From assembly GCA_035634255.1 (NCBI GenBank), contig DASQDI010000106.1:1-48302 (forward strand): a DNA stretch of 48,302 nt, in the 5' to 3' direction. The translations under genes and the position numbers were made by a program. Origin of the DNA: DATLMR01 sp035634255 (GTDB taxonomy: Bacteria > Acidobacteriota > Blastocatellia > UBA7656). A model generated the notes under the pieces. The model worked only from the letters and a program-made list of their open reading frames with translations, ran no database searches and was not told the origin of the DNA. Positions 9,211-16,095 of this stretch are shown in pieces (the first letter of the stretch is position 1; each line of letters begins with the position of its first letter).

Positions 9211-9804
9211 ATGAAAGCATCTCGATTTGCCACTTTGTTTTTGACTGGAGCGCTCGCGCTGGGAGCATCGGCCTGCGCGCGCGGTGACGCCGACGGCAAC
9301 GCTAACGCCGGCGCGGGCACGCAGGCATCGAGCGAGGTTAAATCTCCCGGAGGGGTCGAGAAAGAAGACGGATCGACTATATCGGTAGCGACGGAGCCAG
9401 ACGGGTCGAAGCGAGAAGAGCGCTCATTCAAATCGGGCGAGGTCGCGCGCGTCTCTCGCGTCACGCGGGCTGATGGGACTCGCACGGCTACGGTCGAGAT
9501 GCGGGACGGGCGGCGCGCGGAGTTGAAGGAAGAGGGAGAGGTCGAGAAGGCGCTCGAAGCCTCATCCGAGTGGCTCGTGACGGCCGCCAGCAAGTCCTGG
9601 GATACGACTAAAGAGATAGGTAAAGAAGTCGGGGACAAGTCAAAGGATGTTGCAAGCAAAACTGCCGAGACGGGTAAAGACGTAGGCAAGAAAGTTGGAA
9701 AAGGAATTAAACGCGGAGCGGAGGAGGTCGCTGATAAAACAGAAGACGCTGCCGGAAAGGTTAAGAAGGGAGCCAAAAAGGTAGTCGACAAAGTCAAGAA
9801 CTAA
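9211..9804 (+). CDS. Lipoprotein with lysine-rich amphipathic C-terminus
   Basis: A 197-residue protein. The start chosen is the ATG preceded by GAGG (about 8 bases), giving a signal peptide that ends at ASAC (Cys22); the frame is open further upstream. The middle (about 55-115) has a hydrophilic beta-like stretch with GSKREERS and RADGTRTATVEMRDGR. From about residue 125 the protein is a run of 11-residue-like repeats rich in Lys, Asp, Thr and Val (KEIGKEVGDKSKDVASK, GKDVGKKVGKGIKRG). These would form long amphipathic helices, as in LEA-like or apolipoprotein-like proteins. Function unknown; an envelope or stress role is a guess. Confidence 0.75.
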   Translation: MKASRFATLFLTGALALGASACARGDADGNANAGAGTQASSEVKSPGGVEKEDGSTISVATEPDGSKREERSFKSGEVARVSRVTRADGTRTATVEMRDGRRAELKEEGEVEKALEASSEWLVTAASKSWDTTKEIGKEVGDKSKDVASKTAETGKDVGKKVGKGIKRGAEEVADKTEDAAGKVKKGAKKVVDKVKN

Positions 9805-9843
9805 GGTTTTAAAAGATTCTTGCTCTGAATAAGAGCAAGAACA

Positions 9844-9889
9844 GCCCGCCTCACAGCATCTGGGGGGAGTGAGAGGCGGGCATTTTTTT
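9844..9889 (+). terminator. Rho-independent terminator after the lipoprotein gene
   Basis: GCCCGCCTC (9844-9852) pairs with GAGGCGGGC (9873-9881) and is followed by seven T residues (9883-9889). It lies 40 bases after the stop codon. Confidence 0.9.
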
Positions 9890-9928
9890 GCCCATCGGGG
9901 CCGCGCGGTAAAACGACGCGGCCCCGAT

Positions 9929-9956
9929 TTGTTAAAGGCTCTTTTTACTGTAATCT
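9929..9956 (+). promoter_or_regulatory. Candidate promoter placing the methyltransferase start at the transcript 5' end
   Basis: TTGTTA (9929-9934), 16 bases, TAATCT (9951-9956). Transcription would begin at about 9963, at the ATG itself (9964). No Shine-Dalgarno is visible before this ATG, so a leaderless message is plausible. Confidence 0.4.
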
Positions 9957-9963
9957 GATAGTC

Positions 9964-10818
9964 ATGGATGAGGAGAAGGCGCGAGACATTTTGAGAGCGT
10001 GGGGCGAGTCGGCCCCTTACTGGAAACGGAACCGGGAGGCTATTCACTCGATGTTCGAGCCGATCACGCGCGCGCTGCTCGGCCAGGCTCGAATCTCGGA
10101 AGGCGAGTCGGTCCTAGACGTAGCCGGGGGGACGGGCGAGCCGTCTGTGACGGTCGCGGGAATCGTCGGCCCCTCGGGCCACGTCGTCTGCACGGACGCG
10201 GCGGCCGAGATGGTGCGCGCCGCCGAAGAAGAGGCGCGCAGGCTGGGCCTCTCCAACATCCGATTCCGCCAGTGCCTCGCCGACTCGATCCCCTTCGGCG
10301 ATGACGAATTCGACCACGCCATCTCTCGCCTCGGGCTGATGTTCTTTCCCGACCCGGTCGCGGCGCTCAAGGAGATGCTGCGCGTCGTAAAGCCGGGGGG
10401 CCGGGTGACGCTCGCGGTCTGGGGAGCCAGAGAATTCAATCCGTTTTTCAGCACGGTCTCCGAGGTGATGTCGCGGTATATCGAGCCGGGGCCGGAAGAA
10501 CCGGACGCTCCGGGCGCATTCCGCTTCGAGGCCCGCGGGATGGTACCGGACCTTCTAAAGCGGGCGGGCGCGCGGGAGGTCGAAGAGCGCGAGGTGGATT
10601 TTCATATCGAAGCGCCGGTCACCCTCAAGGATTTCTGGCGCGTGCGCTCGGAGATGAGCGACACCCTGCGAGAAAAGGTCGCCAGGCTCTCCGAAGAAGA
10701 ACTGGCCCGCGCGACGCGGGAGGTCGCCGAGGCGATGAGCACGTATTTCCCGGACGACCGGATGAAGATTCCCGCGCGCGTCCTCATAGCCTCCGGCGCG
10801 AAGCCGTCCCCGGAATGA
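9964..10818 (+). CDS. Class I SAM-dependent methyltransferase, UbiE-like
   Basis: A 284-residue methyltransferase. Motif I is VLDVAGGTGEPS (about 50-61), the acidic end of strand 2 is VVCTDAAAEMV, motif II region is GDDEFDHAISRLGLMFF and the post-motif is LRVVKPGGRV. This is the methyltransferase-11/UbiE pattern of small-molecule enzymes. The C-terminal half carries a helical cap with many Glu and Arg residues. The substrate cannot be read from the sequence. The gene stands alone after a strong terminator, has no visible ribosome binding site, and may be leaderless. Confidence 0.88.
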   Translation: MDEEKARDILRAWGESAPYWKRNREAIHSMFEPITRALLGQARISEGESVLDVAGGTGEPSVTVAGIVGPSGHVVCTDAAAEMVRAAEEEARRLGLSNIRFRQCLADSIPFGDDEFDHAISRLGLMFFPDPVAALKEMLRVVKPGGRVTLAVWGAREFNPFFSTVSEVMSRYIEPGPEEPDAPGAFRFEARGMVPDLLKRAGAREVEEREVDFHIEAPVTLKDFWRVRSEMSDTLREKVARLSEEELARATREVAEAMSTYFPDDRMKIPARVLIASGAKPSPE

Positions 10819-10866
10819 GGGGGACGCGCGACCCTCCCCGCGGCGATAATCGGCATCTAATCTCTG

Positions 10867-10875
10867 TGTTATAAT
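10867..10875 (+). promoter_or_regulatory. Extended -10 promoter for the BI-1 gene
   Basis: TG-T-TATAAT (10867-10875) is a perfect extended -10 element; no good -35 box is visible. Predicted transcription start is near 10882, about 50 bases before the start codon at 10935. Confidence 0.45.
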
Positions 10876-10934
10876 CCGGTCGTTATCATGTTGAGAACGA
10901 TTACCGGAGAAAACGTAAGAGAAGCGAGGATTTT

Positions 10935-11675
10935 ATGAAGAATTTTGACCCTCGAAATTCACACTACTCAAGCCCGCGGCCGCTGTCGCCCGATTCCGAA
11001 TACAGGGGTTTCGAGGCCCCGACCGTGGCGGAGTCGAGCGTGGGCGAGCGGCTGGGTTTCATCCGAAAAGTTTACACGCTGTTCTTCGTGGCGACCCTTT
11101 TCGCCATCGGGGGCGTGATGCTGGGATTCGCCTTCCCGCCTCTGATGGTGGCGGTGGCCGAGCACCCCTGGATCACCCTGATCCTGATGATAGGGGGAGT
11201 GTTCGGCGCGCAGGCCGTGCGGCACACGCCGGGCTTGAACCTCGTGGCCTTTTTCGGCTTCACGACGCTCACGGGCGTCGTGATCTCGCCGCTGCTCTTC
11301 ATCGTGAGTCGCACGAACCCCGCCTCGATCATTCAGGCGGGCGTGCTTACGGTCGGCATCTTCGGGGGGCTTACGGCCTACGCATTTATCTCGAAGCGCG
11401 ACTTCAGCTTCATGCGTGGCATGCTGTTCGTCGGCCTCATCGTGGTCATACTCGCGGGGTTGCTGAACGTGTTTCTGGTCGGGTCGAGCGGGCTCGGGTT
11501 CGCGCTCGCGGCGGCGTCCCTGATTCTCTTTTCGGGCTTCGTGCTCTACGACACCTCGAACATCATGCGGCGGTACCCGACCAACGAATATATCGCGGGC
11601 GCGATGGACCTCTACCTCGACGCCTTCAATATCTTCCTTGCGATCATCCGCCTGCTGAACTCGGACCGGAGATAG
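10935..11675 (+). CDS. Bax inhibitor-1/YccA family membrane protein
   Basis: A 246-residue protein with a hydrophilic N-terminus (about 45 residues) and seven predicted membrane helices. It has the family features: FIRKVYTLFFVATL in helix 1, FVLYDTSNIMRRYP with its conserved Asp before the last helix, and the C-terminal AMDLYLDAFNIFLAIIRLL. Bacterial members such as YetJ are pH-sensitive calcium leak channels, and YccA interacts with FtsH. The role here is not known. AGCGAGGAT upstream gives a weak ribosome site. Confidence 0.93.
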   Translation: MKNFDPRNSHYSSPRPLSPDSEYRGFEAPTVAESSVGERLGFIRKVYTLFFVATLFAIGGVMLGFAFPPLMVAVAEHPWITLILMIGGVFGAQAVRHTPGLNLVAFFGFTTLTGVVISPLLFIVSRTNPASIIQAGVLTVGIFGGLTAYAFISKRDFSFMRGMLFVGLIVVILAGLLNVFLVGSSGLGFALAAASLILFSGFVLYDTSNIMRRYPTNEYIAGAMDLYLDAFNIFLAIIRLLNSDRR

Positions 11676-11689
11676 AGAGCAGGGCCCTG

Positions 11690-11745
11690 TGGCCGGGGGT
11701 CAGGGAAGATTTCAAACTCTCTTTATTGAATCCCTTCCCTGCCCG
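11690..11745. repeat. Dispersed intergenic repeat, copy A
   Basis: A G-rich arm (GGCCGGGGGTCAGGG), the core ACTCTCTTTATTGAATCC (11716-11733) and a C-rich arm (CTTCCCTGCCCGG). The 18-base core recurs exactly at 48146-48163, again between G-rich and C-rich arms of similar wording. Confidence 0.6.
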
Positions 11746-11768
11746 GATGACTGACGGAAGGACCCGCC

Positions 11769-12413
11769 ATGCGAAAAACAGCGCACCGGATCGGTCTTAA
11801 GATATTCCTGCTCGCGGCGAGTTTCGGCCTCGCCTCGTGGCCCGGAGACTCGGCCTCGGCGCAGTCCGCGCGGTACCGGCTCGACGCCGCGCAGAGCCGG
11901 TTCCTCGTGCGGGTATTCGTAGGGGGAGTCTTCTCGGCCTTCGGCCACGACCACACGGTAGCGATACGAGATATATCGGGCGAAGCGAGTCTCACGCCGG
12001 GCACCCTCGCGCCCGCGTCGCTTCAGATGAGGATACGGGCCGACTCTCTCGCGGTGGTCGACAAGATAAAAGAGAGCGACCGCCAGAAGATCGAAAAGAC
12101 CATGCGCGCGGAAGTGCTGGAAACCGAACGTTACCCGGAGATCGTCTTCAGGAGCACGAAGGTCGAGTCCGACAGGACGGGGGAAGGCCGGTACCGGGCG
12201 AAGATTTGGGGCGAGCTGACCCTCCACGGAGTCACGCGCAGCGGGCTCATAAACGCGGAGGTCGAGGTCAGCGGGAACACCCTGCGCGCGCGCGGGGAGT
12301 TCCCCATCAAGCAGACCGATTACAACATCAAGCCCGTCTCCGTCGCAGGCGGGACGGTGAAAGTCAAAGACAACCTGAAGCTCACCTTCGACATAGTGGC
12401 CCGCCAGCAGTGA
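11769..12413 (+). CDS. YceI family periplasmic protein
   Basis: A 214-residue secreted protein with a signal peptide (cleavage near SASAQS, residue 32). The YceI lipocalin-like barrel follows: YRLDAAQSRFLVRVFVGGVFSAFGHDHTV at its start, EVLETERYPEIVFRS in the middle and GELTLHGVTR near the end. The family binds polyisoprenoids or other amphiphiles. Here the ligand is unknown. A GGAAGGA ribosome site lies six bases before the ATG. It follows the BI-1 gene on the same strand, separated by repeat copy A. Confidence 0.92.
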   Translation: MRKTAHRIGLKIFLLAASFGLASWPGDSASAQSARYRLDAAQSRFLVRVFVGGVFSAFGHDHTVAIRDISGEASLTPGTLAPASLQMRIRADSLAVVDKIKESDRQKIEKTMRAEVLETERYPEIVFRSTKVESDRTGEGRYRAKIWGELTLHGVTRSGLINAEVEVSGNTLRARGEFPIKQTDYNIKPVSVAGGTVKVKDNLKLTFDIVARQQ

Positions 12414-12461
12414 GCCGCCCGCCTCGTCAAACCGCCCGCCTTTGGAGCCGGACCGCGGAGG

Positions 12462-13256
12462 TCAGTCGCCTCTGGCGAGCTTGCCCAGCTTCCCTCCGGG
12501 GTGCCAGCGCGCGTACTGCTCGCGGGTGAGCCCCTTGCGCGCTTCGAGCGCGACCGACAGGGCGCAGAGGACGAATATCTTCGCGAGGATGCTCGCGCGC
12601 GGCACGAGGTTCAGGTCCCCGCCTTCGTTGTCAACCCCGGCGTAGAGCAGAACATCCGCGGCCAGGGCCAGAGGGGACTCCGTGTTCCCCGACACGCCGA
12701 TGATCTTTATGCCGAGGTCCCTCAGAGCCTCGACCGCGCTCATCAACTCGGCGGTCGTGCCGCTGTTGGAGATGGCAATCGTAATGTCAGGGGAGCAGAC
12801 CTGCCCCGCCGACCCGTGGACGCACTCGGTCGCGTGGAGGAAATAGGCAGGCGTCCCGGTGCTTGAGAGCAGAGAGGCGATGTACCGCGCGACGTATTCC
12901 GACTTGCCGATGCCGGTCACGTGGACCCTCCCCCCGTGCGCCTCGCACTCAAGGATAAGCTCGGCGGCGCGCTCGATTGCGTCGACCTCCGCGCGCGTCC
13001 TCAGGGCGGCGAGTTCCTTCTGGGCGAGGTCGAAGAATTCTTCAACGGCGTGCGAGGGGCTCTTGTCCTTCTTCGGCTGGGCGGAGGCGCTCCTGCCGTT
13101 GGCGGCATGGCCGTTGCCGTTCGTGCCCTTCTCGCATGAGCCGCTGGCGGGCGGGAGACTGCCTCGACGATTGATCGCGCGAGCGGCCTCTTTTTCAATT
13201 TCGGACGAATGCACGGAGACGGCATTCAACGAATCTCTCTCCCGCCTAGTTGCCAT
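12462..13256 (-). CDS. SIS-domain sugar-phosphate isomerase, KpsF/GutQ-like without CBS domains
   Basis: A 264-residue protein. The first 75 or so residues are low-complexity and charged (Ser, Ala, Lys, Gly) and probably disordered. The SIS domain (about 80-255) carries VHVTGIGKS, SLLSSTGTPAYFLHATECVHG and AISNSGTTAE, and ends in the KdsD-like WHPGGKLGKL. Arabinose-5-phosphate isomerases of this family feed Kdo synthesis, but they normally have two C-terminal CBS domains, absent here. The KdsD PTSSTT segment is replaced by VPRASIL, so substrate identity is open. GAGGA lies seven bases before the ATG. Confidence 0.85.
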   Translation of the reverse strand: MATRRERDSLNAVSVHSSEIEKEAARAINRRGSLPPASGSCEKGTNGNGHAANGRSASAQPKKDKSPSHAVEEFFDLAQKELAALRTRAEVDAIERAAELILECEAHGGRVHVTGIGKSEYVARYIASLLSSTGTPAYFLHATECVHGSAGQVCSPDITIAISNSGTTAELMSAVEALRDLGIKIIGVSGNTESPLALAADVLLYAGVDNEGGDLNLVPRASILAKIFVLCALSVALEARKGLTREQYARWHPGGKLGKLARGD

Positions 13257-13811
13257 AGATATTCCTCAGATGCGGACAGATAGTTATATTGCTCAATCCT
13301 TTAAGAGTCAAGTTGGCAAAACGGTTGAAGGCCGCGGGCCTGCGGGTCATGACCGGCCCGCCCAGCCGCCGAGTCGCCCTCCGAGAGCCGGGCGTTGAGC
13401 GCCTTCGCAGGCCCAGGCATGCGCCCCGGCACGCGCGCCGGGCTGCCCGAGCCTCATGAAATAAACGTCTCCGGTCCTTTGATTTGAGAAGCCTGCTGCG
13501 TCGTTTGAAATTGCCGGTTCTGAGATTGCGATCCGGAAGCAGGACTCTATCACACCAGCCCGCCTCTCTTCTACAGCGACCCGTCAATCGAGCCGGGGCG
13601 CACAATTACACTTGAAATCTCGCCGGGGGATTGGTATGACTGAACAGACACTTGAGCGAGAGTAGGTTACCAAATAAAAATTTAAAGCCGGTCACGGCAT
13701 AATAATTGATAAATATAAGCCGGGACGAAACCGGCAAAATCAGGTTGAAGCTTTCTGCTCCTAAACGAGTTCCTCCTCATGTATGATCTTGATTAAGACC
13801 AGGAGAAATCC
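13257..13811. other. 555-base intergenic region between the SIS and HD-GYP genes
   Basis: No supported gene. The 119-codon open frame at 13246-13605 (minus) overlaps the SIS start and has no family resemblance. Visible features are a GC-rich palindrome centred on GGTCATGACC (13345-13354), an AT-rich tract (13665-13720) and a small hairpin GCCGG/CCGGC (13719-13735). The divergent promoters for the two flanking genes must lie here. A TATGAT -10-like box occurs about 30 bases before the HD-GYP start, without a clear -35 box. Confidence 0.5.
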
Positions 13812-14918
13812 ATGAGCCAACAAATAGAAGAGCTTACCTCCAACGAAGCCAATCCAGTCAACGAGAAGGCGTCCATACTCGTCATCGACGACGACCCGGA
13901 CACGGTCGATCTGATCTGCACCTTCCTAAAGCCTCACTACGATTGCGACTTCGCCTACGATGGGGAGCAGGCGGTGGCCCTGCTACTGGAGAAAGAATAC
14001 TCCGTCGTGCTGGTCGACCTGATGATGCCGATAATGGACGGCTACACCCTGACGAGCTGCGTGACCGCGATCAGCCCGCTGACGCCCGTCATCGTCGTCA
14101 GCGGGGTGGCCGACGTACAGAGCGCCATAAAAGCGATGAAGACCGGCGCTTTCGATTACATCGTGAAGCCGTTCGAGCTTGAGCAGGTGGAGGTCAGCAT
14201 TCAGAGGGCGCTCAGGTACCACAGGGTCGTTCAGGAGTCCCGGCGCAACGAGCAGATGATCGCCACCTACGCGGTGGAGCTCGCGAACGCGAACGAAGGG
14301 CTGAGCAAGGCCCTGACCGAGCTCGATTCGACCTACAGCTCGACCATAAGCGCTCTGGTGGCCGCTTTGGAGACGCGCAACGTGGAGACGCGAGGCCACT
14401 CGGACCGCGTGGTCATCTACAGCCTGCGGCTCGGGCGCGAGCTCGGGCTGGACGAGAAGGAATTGAAGTCTCTGGAACTCGGCGCGCTCTTTCACGACAT
14501 CGGAAAGATCGGCATCGAGGACAAGATCCTGCTCAAGCCGATGCACCTGTCGAGCGAAGAGTGGAAGGAGATGAGAAAGCATCCGGAAAAAGGGATGCGC
14601 ATCATCGAGGGGATCCCGCACCTGCGGGGGGCTCTGCCCGTGGTCGCGCAGCACCACGAAAGGTGGGACGGTCGGGGATACCCGATGGGCTATGCCGGGG
14701 AAGAGATCGACCTCAAGGCGAGGATATTCGCGGTAGCGGACGCCATAGACGCCGTCACCTCGAACCGCCCCTATGACGGGCCTCGCAGCTTTGAAGAGGC
14801 CCACAGGGAGTTGCGGAGCGGCGCGGGCAAGCAGTTCGACCCGAAGGTGGTCGAGGCCTTCGAGAGGATCCCCCTCGAAGAGTGGGCCTGTCTCACGCGG
14901 GGAGTCAAAGAGCCCTGA
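13812..14918 (+). CDS. Response regulator with HD-GYP phosphodiesterase domain
   Basis: A 368-residue signalling protein. A receiver domain (about 20-140) has the acidic pocket VIDDDPD and phospho-acceptor Asp69 in LVDLMMP. A coiled linker (about 145-180) leads to an HD-GYP domain (about 180-360) with HDIGKIG (His228-Asp229) and HHERWDGRGYP (GYP at 289-291). HD-GYP enzymes hydrolyse cyclic di-GMP, so phosphorylation by an unlinked histidine kinase would probably control c-di-GMP breakdown. No kinase gene is adjacent. AGGAG lies six bases before the ATG. Confidence 0.95.
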   Translation: MSQQIEELTSNEANPVNEKASILVIDDDPDTVDLICTFLKPHYDCDFAYDGEQAVALLLEKEYSVVLVDLMMPIMDGYTLTSCVTAISPLTPVIVVSGVADVQSAIKAMKTGAFDYIVKPFELEQVEVSIQRALRYHRVVQESRRNEQMIATYAVELANANEGLSKALTELDSTYSSTISALVAALETRNVETRGHSDRVVIYSLRLGRELGLDEKELKSLELGALFHDIGKIGIEDKILLKPMHLSSEEWKEMRKHPEKGMRIIEGIPHLRGALPVVAQHHERWDGRGYPMGYAGEEIDLKARIFAVADAIDAVTSNRPYDGPRSFEEAHRELRSGAGKQFDPKVVEAFERIPLEEWACLTRGVKEP

Positions 14919-14919
14919 C

Positions 14920-15402
14920 TCAGGACTTCACGCGCGCTCGGGCCCTTCCGGCGACTCCGTACGCTTCCCGGTGGCGCGCTTTCAGCCGCAGGTAATCGGG
15001 GTGCTCTCTAGCCTGCCGCCACTTGTCTTTAAATATTCTGGCCGACTCGGCCTTCGCCTCATCCGTCTCGAAAGGGAGCACGGTCTTTTTGTCTTCGGAA
15101 TACTTTCTGCCCCCCCGGTGATTGGCGTACCGGCGGGCGCGCGTGAATCCCATCTGGAGAAACTTGCGGGCCATGTCCATCCCGACGAAGTCATCGCGCG
15201 CCAGGTATTCCAGAAACATCGAATATATTTTTTCGGACGACTCGCGCGCGACCTCCGGTGTCCTGAATCGCCAGTGGGGCAGGATCTCGCTCTTGTACGG
15301 CTCCACCAGCAGGACCCCCTGCTCTCCCTTCCCTATCTGGTAAAGCTCCGGGTGCTCGCGGAAGTCTATCTCGTCAAATTTTTTCGAATAGTCGAAAGAC
15401 AC
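14920..15402 (-). CDS. DUF4385 family protein
   Basis: A 160-residue soluble protein that matches the DUF4385 pattern almost throughout: FDYSKKFDEIDFREHPELY, GKGEQGVLLVEPYKSEILPH, WRFRTPEVA and DDFVGMDMARKFLQMGFTR, then the C-terminal REHPDYLRLK. The family has no known function. Its start is a GTG with no good ribosome site, and its stop lies one base from the end of the HD-GYP gene, so the two genes converge tail to tail with no room for a terminator. Confidence 0.88.
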   Translation of the reverse strand: MSFDYSKKFDEIDFREHPELYQIGKGEQGVLLVEPYKSEILPHWRFRTPEVARESSEKIYSMFLEYLARDDFVGMDMARKFLQMGFTRARRYANHRGGRKYSEDKKTVLPFETDEAKAESARIFKDKWRQAREHPDYLRLKARHREAYGVAGRARARVKS

Positions 15403-15435
15403 AGGTCGGTAAGCGGACGAGGCAGATAAGGAATC

Positions 15436-15482
15436 TGCTGAGCGGTCTAACCCTGTTCGTATTATCCCGACCGCTCAGCAGA
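15436..15482. terminator. 13-bp perfect inverted repeat, probable terminator
   Basis: CTGCTGAGCGGTC (15436-15448) and GACCGCTCAGCAG (15470-15482) flank 21 bases. A second short hairpin, GCGACC (15491-15496) with GGTCGC (15505-15510), adjoins it. Together they lie between the stop of the small membrane protein gene (15538) and the DUF4385 start (15402), both minus strand. No T tract follows, so an operator or attenuator is an alternative. Confidence 0.4.
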
Positions 15483-15537
15483 CCTTGAGGCGACCGTTTG
15501 TCTGGTCGCCACTCACACGCCGTATCTAAGTCAGCGC

Positions 15538-15810
15538 TTAGAAATTCTCGTTGGCCTGTTTATTTTCCGAAGCAGCCTTGAGCGCCTGGAACGTCGGCGG
15601 CCAGAGTCCGATGAATATCGCCAGGTCCTTCTTCCCGGCGGCAAACAGCGCTATGGAAGCGCCGATTGAGCCGAGCGTCAGCCAGTGGAAAAGGCTGAGA
15701 CCGGTGGCATTCTTTACAGGCGTATCCAGATTCCGCGCGGTGCGCTCGGCCATATCAGGCCCTTTATCCTGTGCCGTCCTGGCACTCGTTGAAGACATGT
15801 TTGCAGACAT
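15538..15810 (-). CDS. Small two-helix membrane protein
   Basis: A 90-residue protein starting at the ATG four bases after GGGAGG; the frame is open further upstream, but that part looks like shadow coding. The N-terminal 45 residues are polar (MSANMSSTSARTAQDK). Then come two membrane helices: LFHWLTLGSIGASIALFAAG and LAIFIGLWPPTFQALK, with KKD between. The IFIGLWPPT motif recurs, from memory, in small acidobacterial membrane proteins of unknown function. Upstream on the minus strand GGAACT followed by TCATAC resembles an extracytoplasmic-sigma promoter, so a stress role is a guess. Confidence 0.72.
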   Translation of the reverse strand: MSANMSSTSARTAQDKGPDMAERTARNLDTPVKNATGLSLFHWLTLGSIGASIALFAAGKKDLAIFIGLWPPTFQALKAASENKQANENF

Positions 15811-16095
15811 AAAACCTCCCTTTGTATGATTTTTTCTCACATCCGTGAGTTCCCTGTTATTGTTTGCAATCAGTGTTCCCTGGGCGCGAAAGGTCGAGCG
15901 CCCGCGCGTGATGCTTCCGAAAAAAGCATTAACGCCTTCAGGAAGGGGATCGGAAGAGAGGCTTGAGAGCCTCGCGAGCGGAGGGCGGGGCGGGGGCCGG
16001 ACAATCCGTCTCATCTACGTTCAATCGCGCCCGGCCGCAATCCTGTTTTGATACAAGGGGAGGCTTGTCTTCTACAGTGAAAGCTCGCGGGAGTG

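Noticed and set aside
13246..13605. 119-codon frame upstream of the SIS gene
   Set aside because: No ribosome site, Arg-rich shadow composition, and it overlaps the SIS start.
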